From: Candidatus Bathyarchaeota archaeon
GTDB taxonomy: Archaea; Thermoproteota; Bathyarchaeia; TCS64
Direction: 5' to 3'
Assembly (NCBI GenBank): GCA_016783455.1
Contig: JADHWN010000002.1
Span: 51,115 to 115,114 of the forward strand
Length of the DNA stretch: 64,000 nucleotides
This document shows positions 35,536 through 45,952 of the stretch, one piece after another. Under the pieces are notes generated by a model. That model was not told where the DNA came from, searched no databases, and saw nothing but the letters and a program-made list of their open reading frames with translations. The translations under genes were made by a program, and so were the position numbers. Numbering within the stretch: the first letter of the stretch is position 1; each line of letters starts with the position of its first letter.

Positions 35536-36810
35536 TCACAGCCTCTTCATTACCTGCTTCTGGTACTCGACGAAGGCGTCGATCTCCCCCTCGGTGTTGT
35601 AGATGTGGGGGCTGACCCGTATCCCGCCGAAGCCCCCCTGGTACTTGACCGTGGGCCCCCCTATGGGCTTCAGGGGCCTGGCCCTCATCGCCCTTGCCGA
35701 GGCCTGATCCCCCTCGTAGCTCCCCGTCGAGTACATGATCAGCCCGTGCCTCAGGGTGTTGAGCGCCCCCTCCTCGGGGTCATCAGGGGTCTTCACGTCG
35801 CAGCCTATCTCCCTGAGCCCCTCCATGAGGTACCCCCCTAGGCCGTGAACCCGCTCCTCGATCTTCTCCTTACCGAGGCTGTTGAGCCACCTCAGGGCCG
35901 CATGCCAGCCCCAGAGCTGGTCAGTGGCGGTGGTCCCTGGTTCGAACCTCTGAGCGTTCCCTGGGAAGGAGGCGGGATAGCTCTCCAATGGGTCATGGTC
36001 CTGAGCTCCGAAGGGGAACATGTCCATCCCCGTCACCCCGGGCCCCCTGTCCACGTTGATGTAGGACCAGAAGGCGGGCTCAAGCCCCTCGCAGAGCTCC
36101 CTCCTGACGTATAGGATCCCCGCCTCGGGGGGTCCGCACTGCCACTTGTAGCTCCCGGAGACCAGGAAGTCGACGCCGTCCCGCTTGACGTCTATCACCT
36201 TCGCCCCCAGGGTCTGGATGGCGTCGTCGACGACGAGGGCCCCCGCCTCGTGGGCTATCGAGCAGACGGCCTCGACGTCGTAGGTGAAGCCGCTGCCGAC
36301 GCTCGTCCTGTTGATGCAGACGAGCTTCGTGCGGTCGTCAACGGCGGCCTCCATGTCCTCCCGCATGATACGCCCGTTGACGTTCCCCACCTTCCTGAGT
36401 TCGACCCCCATCCTCCGGAGCGCCAGCATAGTGTGCCCCGTGGAGGGGTAGGCCTGGTCTGTGAGGACGACGTTGTCCCCCTTGGCCCAGGGGTCGTTGT
36501 GGCCTATGATGTCCCTCACCATGTTCAGGCCCTGGACGACCCTTGAGACGAAGCAGATGTCGTCGGCGTCCGCGTTGATGAGCCTCGCGGCCTCCTCCCT
36601 GCATTGGACCGCCTTCTCAGAGAACCAGGCGTGGCCCGTCCCCTCCAGGTCGCTCCCCCGCCTCCTCCGGTTCCAACAGTCCATCACTGCGTCGTAGACG
36701 ACGAGGCTGAAGGGGGCGGAGCCTGCTGCGCCCAGGTAGATCATCCCGTCGATGTGGGGGAAGACCCCCCTGATCTCGTCGAGCTTGCTTTCTAGACCCA
36801 AATGGTCCAC
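35536..36810 (-). CDS. Class V (fold-type I) PLP aminotransferase / cysteine desulfurase-like
   Basis: CSIAHEAGALVVDDAIQTLGAKVIDVKRDGVDFLVSGSYKWQCGPPEAGILYVRR. Confidence 0.8.
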   Translation of the reverse strand: MDHLGLESKLDEIRGVFPHIDGMIYLGAAGSAPFSLVVYDAVMDCWNRRRRGSDLEGTGHAWFSEKAVQCREEAARLINADADDICFVSRVVQGLNMVRDIIGHNDPWAKGDNVVLTDQAYPSTGHTMLALRRMGVELRKVGNVNGRIMREDMEAAVDDRTKLVCINRTSVGSGFTYDVEAVCSIAHEAGALVVDDAIQTLGAKVIDVKRDGVDFLVSGSYKWQCGPPEAGILYVRRELCEGLEPAFWSYINVDRGPGVTGMDMFPFGAQDHDPLESYPASFPGNAQRFEPGTTATDQLWGWHAALRWLNSLGKEKIEERVHGLGGYLMEGLREIGCDVKTPDDPEEGALNTLRHGLIMYSTGSYEGDQASARAMRARPLKPIGGPTVKYQGGFGGIRVSPHIYNTEGEIDAFVEYQKQVMKRL

Positions 36811-36902
36811 CGGATTAGATAGAGCGTTTTCTCCTTATATCGTCGCGCTGTCGAATCCTGCAGTTTTATATCGCTCGATGGGCATCATCGAATTGGTGTC
36901 AG

Positions 36903-37103
36903 ATGTTCCCGGAGCTGACGGTGATGATCGTCGAGGAAGAGGCCACCCTCCGGGAGCTCGTGGAAGGCCTTGGGAGGAATTACCTCTACGCCTTCGATAA
37001 GGGCGTCATCGGAGTCACCGTCAACGGGAAGCGGCTCTGGCCCTCGGCAGTGCTCAAAAAGGGGGATAAGGTGGTCATCTACCCCATCATAACGGGGGGC
37101 TGA
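36903..37103 (+). CDS. MoaD/ThiS/SAMP-type ubiquitin-fold protein
   Basis: GVIGVTVNGKRLWPSAVLKKGDKVVIYPIITGG with terminal GG. Confidence 0.75.
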   Translation: MFPELTVMIVEEEATLRELVEGLGRNYLYAFDKGVIGVTVNGKRLWPSAVLKKGDKVVIYPIITGG

Positions 37104-37110
37104 CCCGCCC

Positions 37111-37857
37111 TCAGTCCTGGACTATGCCGGGGAAGAAGAAGTCCAGGGCGTCGGGGATCGCCTTCAGAGGAAGGTTCGAGTGATCAGCGTCCTCGTAACG
37201 CTTGTAGCTCCAGGCGAAGTCCTCGCGTGGGTTCCCCTTTAGGACCCCTATTAGCTTCACGATGCGATCCTCTATCTCCGTCCTGGCGATGGGCTCGTGG
37301 GCGACGTAGAGCATCTTCGACTCGGGTGGCCCCTCCTTCAGGTGGGCCTCGACCTTGGATATGAGGGCGTCATCGTCCTCCCCGAACCAGGGGCTGCATG
37401 CGATGTAGGCCCTGAAGAGCTTGGGCTTGGCCACCGCGGCGTGGACCGCGAAGAGGCCTCCCAGGGAGTGGCCGATGAGGACCCTGTAGTCCCTCGTCGG
37501 GTACTTCTCCTCCACCACGGGGAACAGTTCCTCTGAGAGGAATGCGAGGAACTTGTCAGCGCCTCCCCCTGAGGGCTCTCCTCCCCGCCATCCCACCCTC
37601 ACGGTGGGGGTGAAGTCCCGCATCCTGTCTGTGCTCGCGATGCTCACCACTATCATGGGTGGTATCCTGGCCCTCCCCGAGTAGTGCTGCACGAAGCTGG
37701 ACACCACGTTGTGAAGGCTGTGGCCGTCAAGCAGGTAGATGACGGGGTAGATCTCCCCCGACTCCTCGTAGCCCGGGGGCAGGTAGACGTAGATCTCCCT
37801 CTCCTCGCCCAGTATCTTGGAGTCGATGATGAATGAGTCTCCTTTCAATGGATCCAT
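37111..37857 (-). CDS. Alpha/beta-hydrolase esterase
   Basis: EREIYVYLPPGYEESGEIYPVIYLLDGHS, RVLIGHSLGGLFAVHAA. Confidence 0.8.
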   Translation of the reverse strand: MDPLKGDSFIIDSKILGEEREIYVYLPPGYEESGEIYPVIYLLDGHSLHNVVSSFVQHYSGRARIPPMIVVSIASTDRMRDFTPTVRVGWRGGEPSGGGADKFLAFLSEELFPVVEEKYPTRDYRVLIGHSLGGLFAVHAAVAKPKLFRAYIACSPWFGEDDDALISKVEAHLKEGPPESKMLYVAHEPIARTEIEDRIVKLIGVLKGNPREDFAWSYKRYEDADHSNLPLKAIPDALDFFFPGIVQD

Positions 37858-37995
37858 GACAATACGATCCTCCTGGAGATATTGGGGCTCTATGGGTATA
37901 AGACAGATCTCATCGACTTCTAGTCTTCCTCACGTCGCGAGGGGGGAGCATGAAAGAGGGTCGGAGGCTGCTCCTCACATCTATGAGGCTGCAGT

Positions 37996-38715
37996 TCATC
38001 GGGGGACGTCCTCCCGTCTTCTCCGCCTCATCGTAGACTTCAGGTCCTTCAGCGAATCGGCCACCTCCTTGGCGATCCTCGGGCCGAGGTTCCTGAGCTC
38101 CTCCGGCTCAATGATACCTCCTTCGTCGATGACCAGCCTCTTCCCACCGGGACCCCTGATTGAGACTCTACCATCGTCCACCATCACGTAACTTTCGTCG
38201 CTCAGGGTGTAGACGGTCTTGTCCTTGACGAGCACCTGGCTGCCCCCCTTGGCCGTTATGACGTTCTTCTTCACCCCGTCGTCGGACCAGATGACGACGC
38301 CCTCCCCTAGGCCCCCGGAGGAGCTAACGTTGCTGTCATTGTGCAGGTTGTGCAGGCCAAGTGCTCCACACACGCCCTCGATGAAGTCCTCTGCACTGGA
38401 GAAGTCTCTGGTCAGGAACTCCTCGTGTGAGGCGGCCCTCGACGATCCCTGGAGGTCGGTGCCGCCCACGTAGATCTTGAACCCTCCCATGTCGCCTCTG
38501 AAGCTCTTCCCCAGGGCTCCCTCCTCAGTCTCGGCAATGGCGTCGAAGGCGTACTCGGCGGGTCCCTGAATAACGGCGCCGACATGTCTTCCATCCTGCA
38601 TCAGCTCGGTCCAGAGGCAGCCGGGTTGGACTTTGACAAGGACCTTCTCGGTGGAGATGACCTCGATGGGGTCCACGACGACCTTGACCCCTGCATGGGG
38701 GTTGACCTCGATCAT
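37996..38715 (-). CDS. Unknown 239-aa protein, operon partner of 38715..39368
   Basis: 1-nt overlap with upstream gene; no recognised motif. Confidence 0.55.
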   Translation of the reverse strand: MIEVNPHAGVKVVVDPIEVISTEKVLVKVQPGCLWTELMQDGRHVGAVIQGPAEYAFDAIAETEEGALGKSFRGDMGGFKIYVGGTDLQGSSRAASHEEFLTRDFSSAEDFIEGVCGALGLHNLHNDSNVSSSGGLGEGVVIWSDDGVKKNVITAKGGSQVLVKDKTVYTLSDESYVMVDDGRVSIRGPGGKRLVIDEGGIIEPEELRNLGPRIAKEVADSLKDLKSTMRRRRREDVPR

Positions 38716-39368
38716 CAGTACCAGCCCTCCAGGTCGGCCTCATCATCGTCCCGGTATCTCCGCCCCTCCATCTCGCTCTCAAGGCGGCTTGTGAGCCACT
38801 GGGAGAGGCGGTAGGCGAGGCTACCCTCCACGGTGACGTAGTAGGTTCCCCGTACCTCGCCCTTGATGACGTAGCCGGCGTTGACGAGGGGGTTGAGGTG
38901 GTGGGTGAGGGAGCTCCCCGTCCGCCCCGTGTGCTGCTCCAGCTCGTTGAACGTCTTGCCGCCTGACTTTAGGTAGTCAAGTATACGAAGCCTCTCCTCG
39001 CTCCCCAGGGGACCTATGAACGCTGCCACGCGCTCCGGGGGGATGGCCTCGACCTCGGAGTCCCTCACCCTGGGGCGGTCCCTGCCCGCCGTCCTGAATA
39101 TCCTCTTCTCCCTGATCCTCTCCTTCGCGTCATGCAGGTTCCCAAGTGAGTCCTGGATCTGCTCGCCGATATCCTCCATCATAACTTCCAGACTCTCCGT
39201 CAGGCCGCTGAGATCCACCACCGGCGTCTCGATGTGAACCTTCCTCCTGTACTTCTGACTGGGGCTGTCTCTGCGGAGGTCCGATATCTCAGCCTTGAGG
39301 CTCTCCTTGAGCTGCCTGACCTCCTCGAGCTCCTTCCTGAGGTCCCTCAGCTCCTCTTCGTCATACAT
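38715..39368 (-). CDS. ArsR-like HTH regulator with N-terminal coiled coil
   Basis: LGSEERLRILDYLKSGGKTFNELEQHTGRTGSSLTHHLNPLVNAGYVIKGEVRGTYYVT. Confidence 0.75.
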   Translation of the reverse strand: MYDEEELRDLRKELEEVRQLKESLKAEISDLRRDSPSQKYRRKVHIETPVVDLSGLTESLEVMMEDIGEQIQDSLGNLHDAKERIREKRIFRTAGRDRPRVRDSEVEAIPPERVAAFIGPLGSEERLRILDYLKSGGKTFNELEQHTGRTGSSLTHHLNPLVNAGYVIKGEVRGTYYVTVEGSLAYRLSQWLTSRLESEMEGRRYRDDDEADLEGWY

Positions 39369-39455
39369 CTATGTTCATAAATGTACATTACTACATTATA
39401 TATAAGTATTCGGTTATTCTACAGTAACTGACCCTGCTTATAAAAAAAGGGGAGA

Positions 39456-41279
39456 TCAGGCCCTCCTCAGGACCCTGCCGGGAGTCGCTCCGGTATGCCT
39501 ACACTCCTCAACCACGGGGACGCCGTTCACCAGGACGTACAAGATGCCCCCCGGGTGCTGCCTCGGCTCAAGCTCGGTGCTCCGGATCTCCAGGTTCTCG
39601 TAATCCATTAGAACGATGTCGGCGTAGCCGCCCTCGGCGATGACGCCCCTGCCCTCCAGCTTGTGGACCTTGGCGGCCCTCGTGGAGGTGGCCTGCACCG
39701 CCTCCTGGAGGGTGAGGACCTTCTCCTTTTTGACGAACCTGTCGTAGATGATGGGGAACCCGCTGTAGTAGTTGATCCCAGGGATGCTCCTGGTGGGCTC
39801 GGGGCTCTCCCTCTTGTCGTCGTAGAACACCGTATCCAGCCCCAGCATGCCCGAGGGGTGCTTGTAGTACATGTAGTAGTGCTTCTCGTTCATCATCATG
39901 AAGGTCACCCCCCGGGTGTCCGGGTCCTCGGCGATGATGTCGAACCATGTATCAACGGGGTCGTTTTCCCTCTCAGCGGCTATCTGGGCCAGGGTCTTCC
40001 CGTCCAGCCCCGGGCTCTTGCTCTTGAGGACGACTATCCCCTCAGCGAACTTTGGGTTGATGTAGGGGTTGGAGGCTCGGACATAGAGCTTCCCCGTCTT
40101 GAATGCGTCCTTTATCTCCTCCCTGAAGTCCTTGACCTTCAGCCACTTCCCCAGGGCCTCCCTGGAGCCCAGCTCCCTGAGCCAAGGTGCCAGGCTGCTG
40201 CAGAGGTAGGGCATCACGCTGAAGCCCCCCCGGACCATGAAGGGGATGGCGTCCCAGGTGATATCCAGGGGATCCTTCGCCGCCCCGACGGTGGCGTCGA
40301 AGGTCGCCTCGAGGACCGACTTGGCGATGCTGTCTGGGGGTCTGGGCCTCACGTCCCATCCGGTCGTGAGGTGTGCGAAGTGGAGGCGGACCCCCGTCGC
40401 CTTGTGGGTCTCAACCTCGTCCAAGATACCCTGGATCCTGTCGGGGACGGGCGTGCTGGCGGTGACCCCGATGCGTCTTCCCGTTCTGAACCAGTGGGGG
40501 CAATAGATCCCCCCGTACTCCTTGAGCTGGGCGACGGCCTCCGTTATCTCTTCCCTGGAGGCGAAGACGTCAGGGTCGTAGTCCATCCCGGTGCTCATGC
40601 CGATGCAGCCCTCCTTCATCGCCTGGTGGATATACTCGTGCATCTCGCCCCGCTCCTCCTGGGTGGAGTGACGCTTGTAGTCTTCCCCCATGACGGCGCT
40701 CCTGATGGAGCCGTGGCCCACCAGGGGGGCGTAGTTGATGCTCACCCCCTTCGCCTCGACGGTCTCGAAGAACTCCCCCATGGTCCTGTAGTCGATGGTC
40801 CAGCCGAACTTTTCCTTCATCCACTCGTTGACCTGCTCGAATGGGAACCTCCTGGTCTCGGGGCGGTACTTGTAGGGAGCGAACTCTATCATGTAGTCGC
40901 TCAGGAGGCCGGGGAGGCCCACCTTCTCGGCTATGGGAGCAGGCGAGCCGCCGCACTGGCCTCCGACGAAGGTGGTGATCCCCTGCATTATGTGGCTCTG
41001 GGCAAGGGGATAGAAGAGGAGCATGCGCTCGGCGTGGCTGTGGGCGTCGATGAAACCGGGCAGCGCCTTGAGGCCCTTCGCGTCTATGGTGCGGACGGCG
41101 TCGCCCTTCACGTCGCCAACTGCGGCGACCTTGTCGGCCTTGACGCCGATGGAGCCCTTGTACTCTTTCTTCCCCGTTCCGTCGATGATCGAGGCGTTCT
41201 CGATTAGGATATCAAACTCAGCCATTAGAATCCTCTTCCAGTAGCCGGAAGATGTATTAAAAATATATTTGTCGTCCAA
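39456..41279 (-). CDS. N-acyl-D-amino-acid deacylase-like amidohydrolase
   Basis: IIDGTGKKEYKGSIGVKADKVAAVGDV...GFIDAHSHAERM...GQCGGSPAP...GCIGMSTGMDYDP. Confidence 0.8.
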   Translation of the reverse strand: MDDKYIFNTSSGYWKRILMAEFDILIENASIIDGTGKKEYKGSIGVKADKVAAVGDVKGDAVRTIDAKGLKALPGFIDAHSHAERMLLFYPLAQSHIMQGITTFVGGQCGGSPAPIAEKVGLPGLLSDYMIEFAPYKYRPETRRFPFEQVNEWMKEKFGWTIDYRTMGEFFETVEAKGVSINYAPLVGHGSIRSAVMGEDYKRHSTQEERGEMHEYIHQAMKEGCIGMSTGMDYDPDVFASREEITEAVAQLKEYGGIYCPHWFRTGRRIGVTASTPVPDRIQGILDEVETHKATGVRLHFAHLTTGWDVRPRPPDSIAKSVLEATFDATVGAAKDPLDITWDAIPFMVRGGFSVMPYLCSSLAPWLRELGSREALGKWLKVKDFREEIKDAFKTGKLYVRASNPYINPKFAEGIVVLKSKSPGLDGKTLAQIAAERENDPVDTWFDIIAEDPDTRGVTFMMMNEKHYYMYYKHPSGMLGLDTVFYDDKRESPEPTRSIPGINYYSGFPIIYDRFVKKEKVLTLQEAVQATSTRAAKVHKLEGRGVIAEGGYADIVLMDYENLEIRSTELEPRQHPGGILYVLVNGVPVVEECRHTGATPGRVLRRA

Positions 41280-41322
41280 CCATGGGAAATTTTAAAACGC
41301 TATATCAACGAGATTCACAGAC

Positions 41323-41655
41323 ATGACGTTGCCTGTCAAAGTTGACGAGGACCAGCTCGACAAGTTCGTGGGGGAGAACCCCGTTGCCGTCATTGACTTC
41401 TGGGGGGTCACCTGCATGCCGTGCAAGGCGATGGCACCCCTCATCGAGCAGCTGGCCGACGAGTACTCCGGTCGATGCGTCTTCGGGAAGTTCAGGGTGG
41501 ACGGGAAGTGGAAGCTGGTAGGGAGGAAGTACAACGTGATGAGCGTCCCCACCCTCCTCGTCTACAAGGACGGGAGGAACGTGAAGAGGTTCACAGGCTA
41601 CTCCCCCACATCCACCCCCAGTAAGCTGAGGGAGACCATCGAGGAACTAGTATAG
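41323..41655 (+). CDS. Thioredoxin-family protein
   Basis: NPVAVIDFWGVTCMPCKAMAPLIEQLADEYSGRC...SVPTLLVYKDGRNVKRFTG; CMPC active site. Confidence 0.85.
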   Translation: MTLPVKVDEDQLDKFVGENPVAVIDFWGVTCMPCKAMAPLIEQLADEYSGRCVFGKFRVDGKWKLVGRKYNVMSVPTLLVYKDGRNVKRFTGYSPTSTPSKLRETIEELV

Positions 41656-41673
41656 GAAAAAAAGGTTGAGGTC

Positions 41674-42636
41674 CTAGTCCAGGACCACCAGGCCGACCAG
41701 GGGCTCCCCGCAGTTGACCGAGTAGAAGACCCTCAGGAAGCTTACCGTGGAGTCCTCCGGGGCCGTGAACGCCTCCAGCTCGCGTCCGAACAGGTCGGTC
41801 ACATTCCCCAGCTCCTCCCCAGCCTTGACCTCCTGCCCCAACTCGACGTAGGAGTGCCAGATACCCCCCTGCTCCGCGTTGTAGCGGTATCGCTTAGGGG
41901 CGACCACGGGCTCAACCATCTCGGGCTCGCCCTCGATGATGCCAAAGTACTTCAGGACGTTCATGATGCCCTCGTAGTGGAACTCGACGTGGCGCTCCCT
42001 GACGTTGTGGGGGGTCCCCGCCTCGGATGTGACGCAGGGAATGCCGTACCTCTTCTGGGCCGACATGGAGAGCCCCGACTCCTGCACGGGGAACAGCGTG
42101 ATGTACTTCGTCGGGAAGCAGGATGCCATGTCAACGGCCACCTTGTTGACCTCCTCGTCATCACCCTTCCCCGCGAGGACCATGTCATCGATGTCCTCGG
42201 TGATATCCCCGCCGTGGCAGTCCACGAGGGCGTCGCACTGGGAGACGACCTCCGAAAACACCACGTAGGCAGCCCTGTGGCTCAGGGTCCCATTGGGGTC
42301 ACCGGGGAAGACCCGGTTCTGATTCAACTGGTCGAAGGGGCTGAGGAAGGCGGATCTGTGCTCGAATTGGGGACCGTTGAGCACCGGTATAGCGAGGAGC
42401 CTGCCCTTCATCTCCATGGGGTCAAGGTCCTGGATGGCCCGGATCACCGCCTCGATGCTGGCGAACTCGACACCGTGGGTGCCCCCTATGACTCCGAGGG
42501 TCTTCCCCGGCTCCGCGCCGTTGAGGACGGCCACGGGTATGCTATATGTGCTGACGGATGTCGTCCCAACCTCCAGGAATCCGAAGGCTTTCTCCCCCGG
42601 TCCAGCCTGGACCCCCTTGACTTCAGCTAATACCAT
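41674..42636 (-). CDS. Succinylglutamate desuccinylase/aspartoacylase-family metalloprotein
   Basis: LGVIGGTHGVEFASIEAV, ALVDCHGGDI, C-terminal lipoyl-like GQEVKAGEELGNVTDLFG. Confidence 0.8.
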   Translation of the reverse strand: MVLAEVKGVQAGPGEKAFGFLEVGTTSVSTYSIPVAVLNGAEPGKTLGVIGGTHGVEFASIEAVIRAIQDLDPMEMKGRLLAIPVLNGPQFEHRSAFLSPFDQLNQNRVFPGDPNGTLSHRAAYVVFSEVVSQCDALVDCHGGDITEDIDDMVLAGKGDDEEVNKVAVDMASCFPTKYITLFPVQESGLSMSAQKRYGIPCVTSEAGTPHNVRERHVEFHYEGIMNVLKYFGIIEGEPEMVEPVVAPKRYRYNAEQGGIWHSYVELGQEVKAGEELGNVTDLFGRELEAFTAPEDSTVSFLRVFYSVNCGEPLVGLVVLD

Positions 42637-42681
42637 TGTATCACAAACCTGAGATCACTCTGTCCACTCTAGATTTATGGT

Positions 42682-42903
42682 TTACCTCTGCCCGTACCAC
42701 GCGTGGAGCTCGGGTCTGGAGAGGGCGTGGTGCTCACCAGGAGGGCAGATCATGAGGTACTGCTCCTCGCCCCTGGTCACGACCTCCCATACGAGCCCCA
42801 TCTCCGCGACCTTCTCGGTGACGCAGTCGAAGCTCCCATCGTTCACGGCTCCGACGTGTATGAGCACTAGGAGGTCCCTGCACCAGCTTGAGGCCCTCTC
42901 CAC
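42682..42903 (-). CDS. Hypothetical protein; frame is open upstream of the called GTG to a stop near 42990
   Basis: Manual reading upstream: EWLRALLNEIAECNPEFRDLGLSVFVERASSW; no ATG found in this extension. Confidence 0.4.
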   Translation of the reverse strand: MERASSWCRDLLVLIHVGAVNDGSFDCVTEKVAEMGLVWEVVTRGEEQYLMICPPGEHHALSRPELHAWYGQR

Positions 42904-43069
42904 GAAGACGGAGAGGCCCAGATCCCTGAACTCGGGGTTGCACTCGGCGATCTCATTCAGTAGTGCTCGCAGCCATTCCCCGTCCAGTCTTCACCCTAGT
43001 GGGCGCTCCGCTGCGCCGTTATATTCAATCCGCAGAAAGAGAGGGGTGGGAGGCCCCTGTAAATGGGAT

Positions 43070-44431
43070 TTACTCCCTTGCGATGACTTTCATGTCCTCG
43101 CAGACGATCTCAGGTCCGATGAGCCCCTGGAGCACCAGAGGGGTCTTGGCTACGTCCACCACCTGCTTCATGAGGTCGAAGACGTTCCCTGAGACCATGA
43201 GGCCGTGGACTGCCCCCTTCATCTCACCGTCCTCGATGAGAACGGCCGGGTTCCCGACGATGCTGAAGTCCCCAGACTCGGGGTTGGAGCTGTGGGCGCC
43301 CTGGACGTCCCGCACCAGGTAGCCGTGCTTCACCTCGGAGACAAGGTCCTTGATGTCGCGCTTACCCGGTTCCACTACGACGGTCGAGGGAGAGAGCTCT
43401 ACCTGCCCCTGGCGCATGCTCCTGCTGGCGTTCCCCGTGCTCTCCACTCCCATCTTGCTTGCCCAGTAGGAGTCCCAGATGAAGGACCTGAGAACCCCCT
43501 TCTCAATGATGGGAGTCCTCCTCCGTGGCACCCCCTCGTCGTCCGCCATGGAGGTGGCCACCCCCTCAGGGATGGTCCCATCGTCCACGATGGTCACAAG
43601 CTTCGAGGCGATGGCCTCACCGATCTTGTCTGCGATCATCGACTTGCCTCTGGCGACATTGTCTCCCCGGATCGATTGGATAAGCGTGTAGAACAGCATC
43701 TGCTGGTAAGCGTCTGGATGGAAGATGACCGTGTGGCTCCCGCTAACCCCCTCTGAAGTTCTCTTGCAGAGCCTGATCATGGAGACTATGTCCTCGACGA
43801 CCCAGTCCAGGTCGAACTTCAGGTCACGCCTTATGTCATAGGATCCGATGGCCGGGGTCACCCCCGACTCTATCTGAGCGATGGCCGCGAGGAAAACGTA
43901 GGCTGTAGTCCCCCTCTCGGCATGCTCGATCCCGTTGCTGTTGGCATAGGCGGAGTGTTCCGTACCGGCGCCAGAGCCTCCATAGGCCGGCATGAGCCCC
44001 GGTTCAGCCCCGATCGCCCTCGACATGTACTCCTCAGCGAACTCCACAACCCTCGCCGAGTCGCAGTCGGCCACGGAGTCGTGCCAGAGCCCTTTGATCG
44101 CGGGGTACTTGGCCGGCTTGGGGAGGGATGTCCAGTCCTCGTCGGGTGTCGACGCCTTCGCAGCCTTGAGGGCTAGGGAGAGGGCTTCGTCGACAGTCTT
44201 CTTGGTGGGTATGTTGGTGAATGCGCTGCCCATCCTCTGGCCCACAAAGGTCCGGATGGCGATCCCGTCCAGGTCCTTTCTGTTGACGCTGCTTATCTGG
44301 GACAGTTCGATGTTGGACTCCACCTCGGAGGTCGAGCTCGCCTGCGCCTCGACGGCGGTGGCCCCCATCCTCTCACCGGAGGCTACTATGTGCCTGCATA
44401 GCTCCAGCAGTGTTCTCTCGTCTGTCATCAC
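43070..44431 (-). CDS. tldE: TldE/PmbA-family metalloprotease-associated protein
   Basis: Paired with tldD; SFIWDSYWASKMGVESTGNASRSM...DFSIVGNPAVLIEDGEMKGAVHGLMVSGN. Confidence 0.8.
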   Translation of the reverse strand: MMTDERTLLELCRHIVASGERMGATAVEAQASSTSEVESNIELSQISSVNRKDLDGIAIRTFVGQRMGSAFTNIPTKKTVDEALSLALKAAKASTPDEDWTSLPKPAKYPAIKGLWHDSVADCDSARVVEFAEEYMSRAIGAEPGLMPAYGGSGAGTEHSAYANSNGIEHAERGTTAYVFLAAIAQIESGVTPAIGSYDIRRDLKFDLDWVVEDIVSMIRLCKRTSEGVSGSHTVIFHPDAYQQMLFYTLIQSIRGDNVARGKSMIADKIGEAIASKLVTIVDDGTIPEGVATSMADDEGVPRRRTPIIEKGVLRSFIWDSYWASKMGVESTGNASRSMRQGQVELSPSTVVVEPGKRDIKDLVSEVKHGYLVRDVQGAHSSNPESGDFSIVGNPAVLIEDGEMKGAVHGLMVSGNVFDLMKQVVDVAKTPLVLQGLIGPEIVCEDMKVIARE

Positions 44432-44440
44432 ATCACACTC

Positions 44441-45829
44441 CTATCCCTGGCCTCCGAATGTTATCCCGCCCTTGCCGAACCGGATGTCCGGTCCGCCAGA
44501 GGCGACGAAGGCCTCCTGGCCCTTCCCGCATCTCCCCAGCTCGTAGGGGAACTCCTCCTTGGAGATGCCCTCTATCTTGAACAGGGAGTCAGTGGCGATC
44601 CCCGAGATGGAGAGGTCCCTCACGGGCCCCCCCATCTCCCCGTCGACGATCTCGTAGGCCTCCTGGATGCCCACCTGGAAGCTGGCGTTCATCTGGGCCT
44701 GCCCTCCCCTGAAGTCGGCCAGGTAGTAGCCGAAGTCGATGCCCTCGAAGAGCTCCTCGAAGGAGTGGTCCCCGGTCTCGAAGTAGGTGTTCCTCATCCT
44801 GATGATGGGGGGGTGGAGGTAGCTCTCCGCCCTGGCGTTGCCCGTGAGCCTGAGGTCCGACTTGGCGGAGTACTCCCTGTTGCTGAGGAGCTCCGTTAGC
44901 ACCGAGTCCCTTATGATCTCGACCTTGCTTGAGGGCACCCCCTCGTCGTCGTAGCGCGACGTGCCCAGGTTGCCCGGGTCTGTGCCGTCGTCTATCATGT
45001 TGACCCCCTCGGAGGCGACGACCTTCCCCAGCTTCCCGTTGAAGGAGCTGTTGATTGTGAGGTCCGCCTCGGCCAGGTGGCCCAGGGCCTCGTGGGCCAG
45101 GACGCCTATTACCCTCGGCCCGGTGATGCAGGGGAAGGATCCGCCCTTGGCGGGGACGCCCTCAAGCTGTAGCTTCACCCGCTTCGCGACCTGCTCGGCC
45201 ATGTGCTGCGGGGTGGCGACCTCGTCCATGTACTCCCACCCCCGATGGGTTGAGGCCTCCTCGTGGCGCGCGGCGCTGAGCTGGCCCTTCTCCTTCCCGG
45301 TGACCCAGGGGTAGCTCCAGACAAGCATTATGGGGGAACGGATGCGGGCCCCGTCGGAGGTGACCAGGTACTTGCTCCCCGAGGCCGTCCTGACCTTCAC
45401 GGTCACGGCGGTGATCCTCTCGTCGTAGTCCCTGATGGCCTTGGTCATGTCCTGCATGTAGGCGATCTTCTCCTCGATGGGGACGTCCCGGGGATCCCGG
45501 TCCACCTTTAGCTCGATGACCTCCCGGTATGCCTTCACGTTAGCTAGGCTGATCTTATCCTTCCGCGTCCGGGCTGCGGCCTTCGCCATGGAGTATGCCT
45601 CCTTCACGGCCCCATCAAGACCATCCAATTTGCCCGTCGAGACGAATCCCCACGCCCCGTCAGCCAGGACCCTGATGGCGACGCCCCTCTCTATCCTCTG
45701 TGTGAGGGCATTCACCCGCCCGTCGTCCATCTGGAGGAACTCCAGGAATCCGTCTTCGCCCCTCAGCTCGACGTAGGAGGCACCTAGATCCCTGCCCCTC
45801 TCGACGGCTCGTTCAAGTCTGTCAAACAA
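44441..45829 (-). CDS. tldD: TldD-family metalloprotease
   Basis: VIGVLAHEALGHLAEADL (HExxxH), NSSFNGKLGKVVASEGVNMIDDGT. Confidence 0.9.
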   Translation of the reverse strand: MFDRLERAVERGRDLGASYVELRGEDGFLEFLQMDDGRVNALTQRIERGVAIRVLADGAWGFVSTGKLDGLDGAVKEAYSMAKAAARTRKDKISLANVKAYREVIELKVDRDPRDVPIEEKIAYMQDMTKAIRDYDERITAVTVKVRTASGSKYLVTSDGARIRSPIMLVWSYPWVTGKEKGQLSAARHEEASTHRGWEYMDEVATPQHMAEQVAKRVKLQLEGVPAKGGSFPCITGPRVIGVLAHEALGHLAEADLTINSSFNGKLGKVVASEGVNMIDDGTDPGNLGTSRYDDEGVPSSKVEIIRDSVLTELLSNREYSAKSDLRLTGNARAESYLHPPIIRMRNTYFETGDHSFEELFEGIDFGYYLADFRGGQAQMNASFQVGIQEAYEIVDGEMGGPVRDLSISGIATDSLFKIEGISKEEFPYELGRCGKGQEAFVASGGPDIRFGKGGITFGGQG

Positions 45830-45952
45830 TCTTTCCTTCAGCTCCCAGAAAATATCCCAATAAATTCAATATTGTCGCTCAGCCTAATAAATCCGAAGCA
45901 GGTCCAAACAGTAAAAGAATATATTTAAAACGTCCATTTATAACCGAGGATC

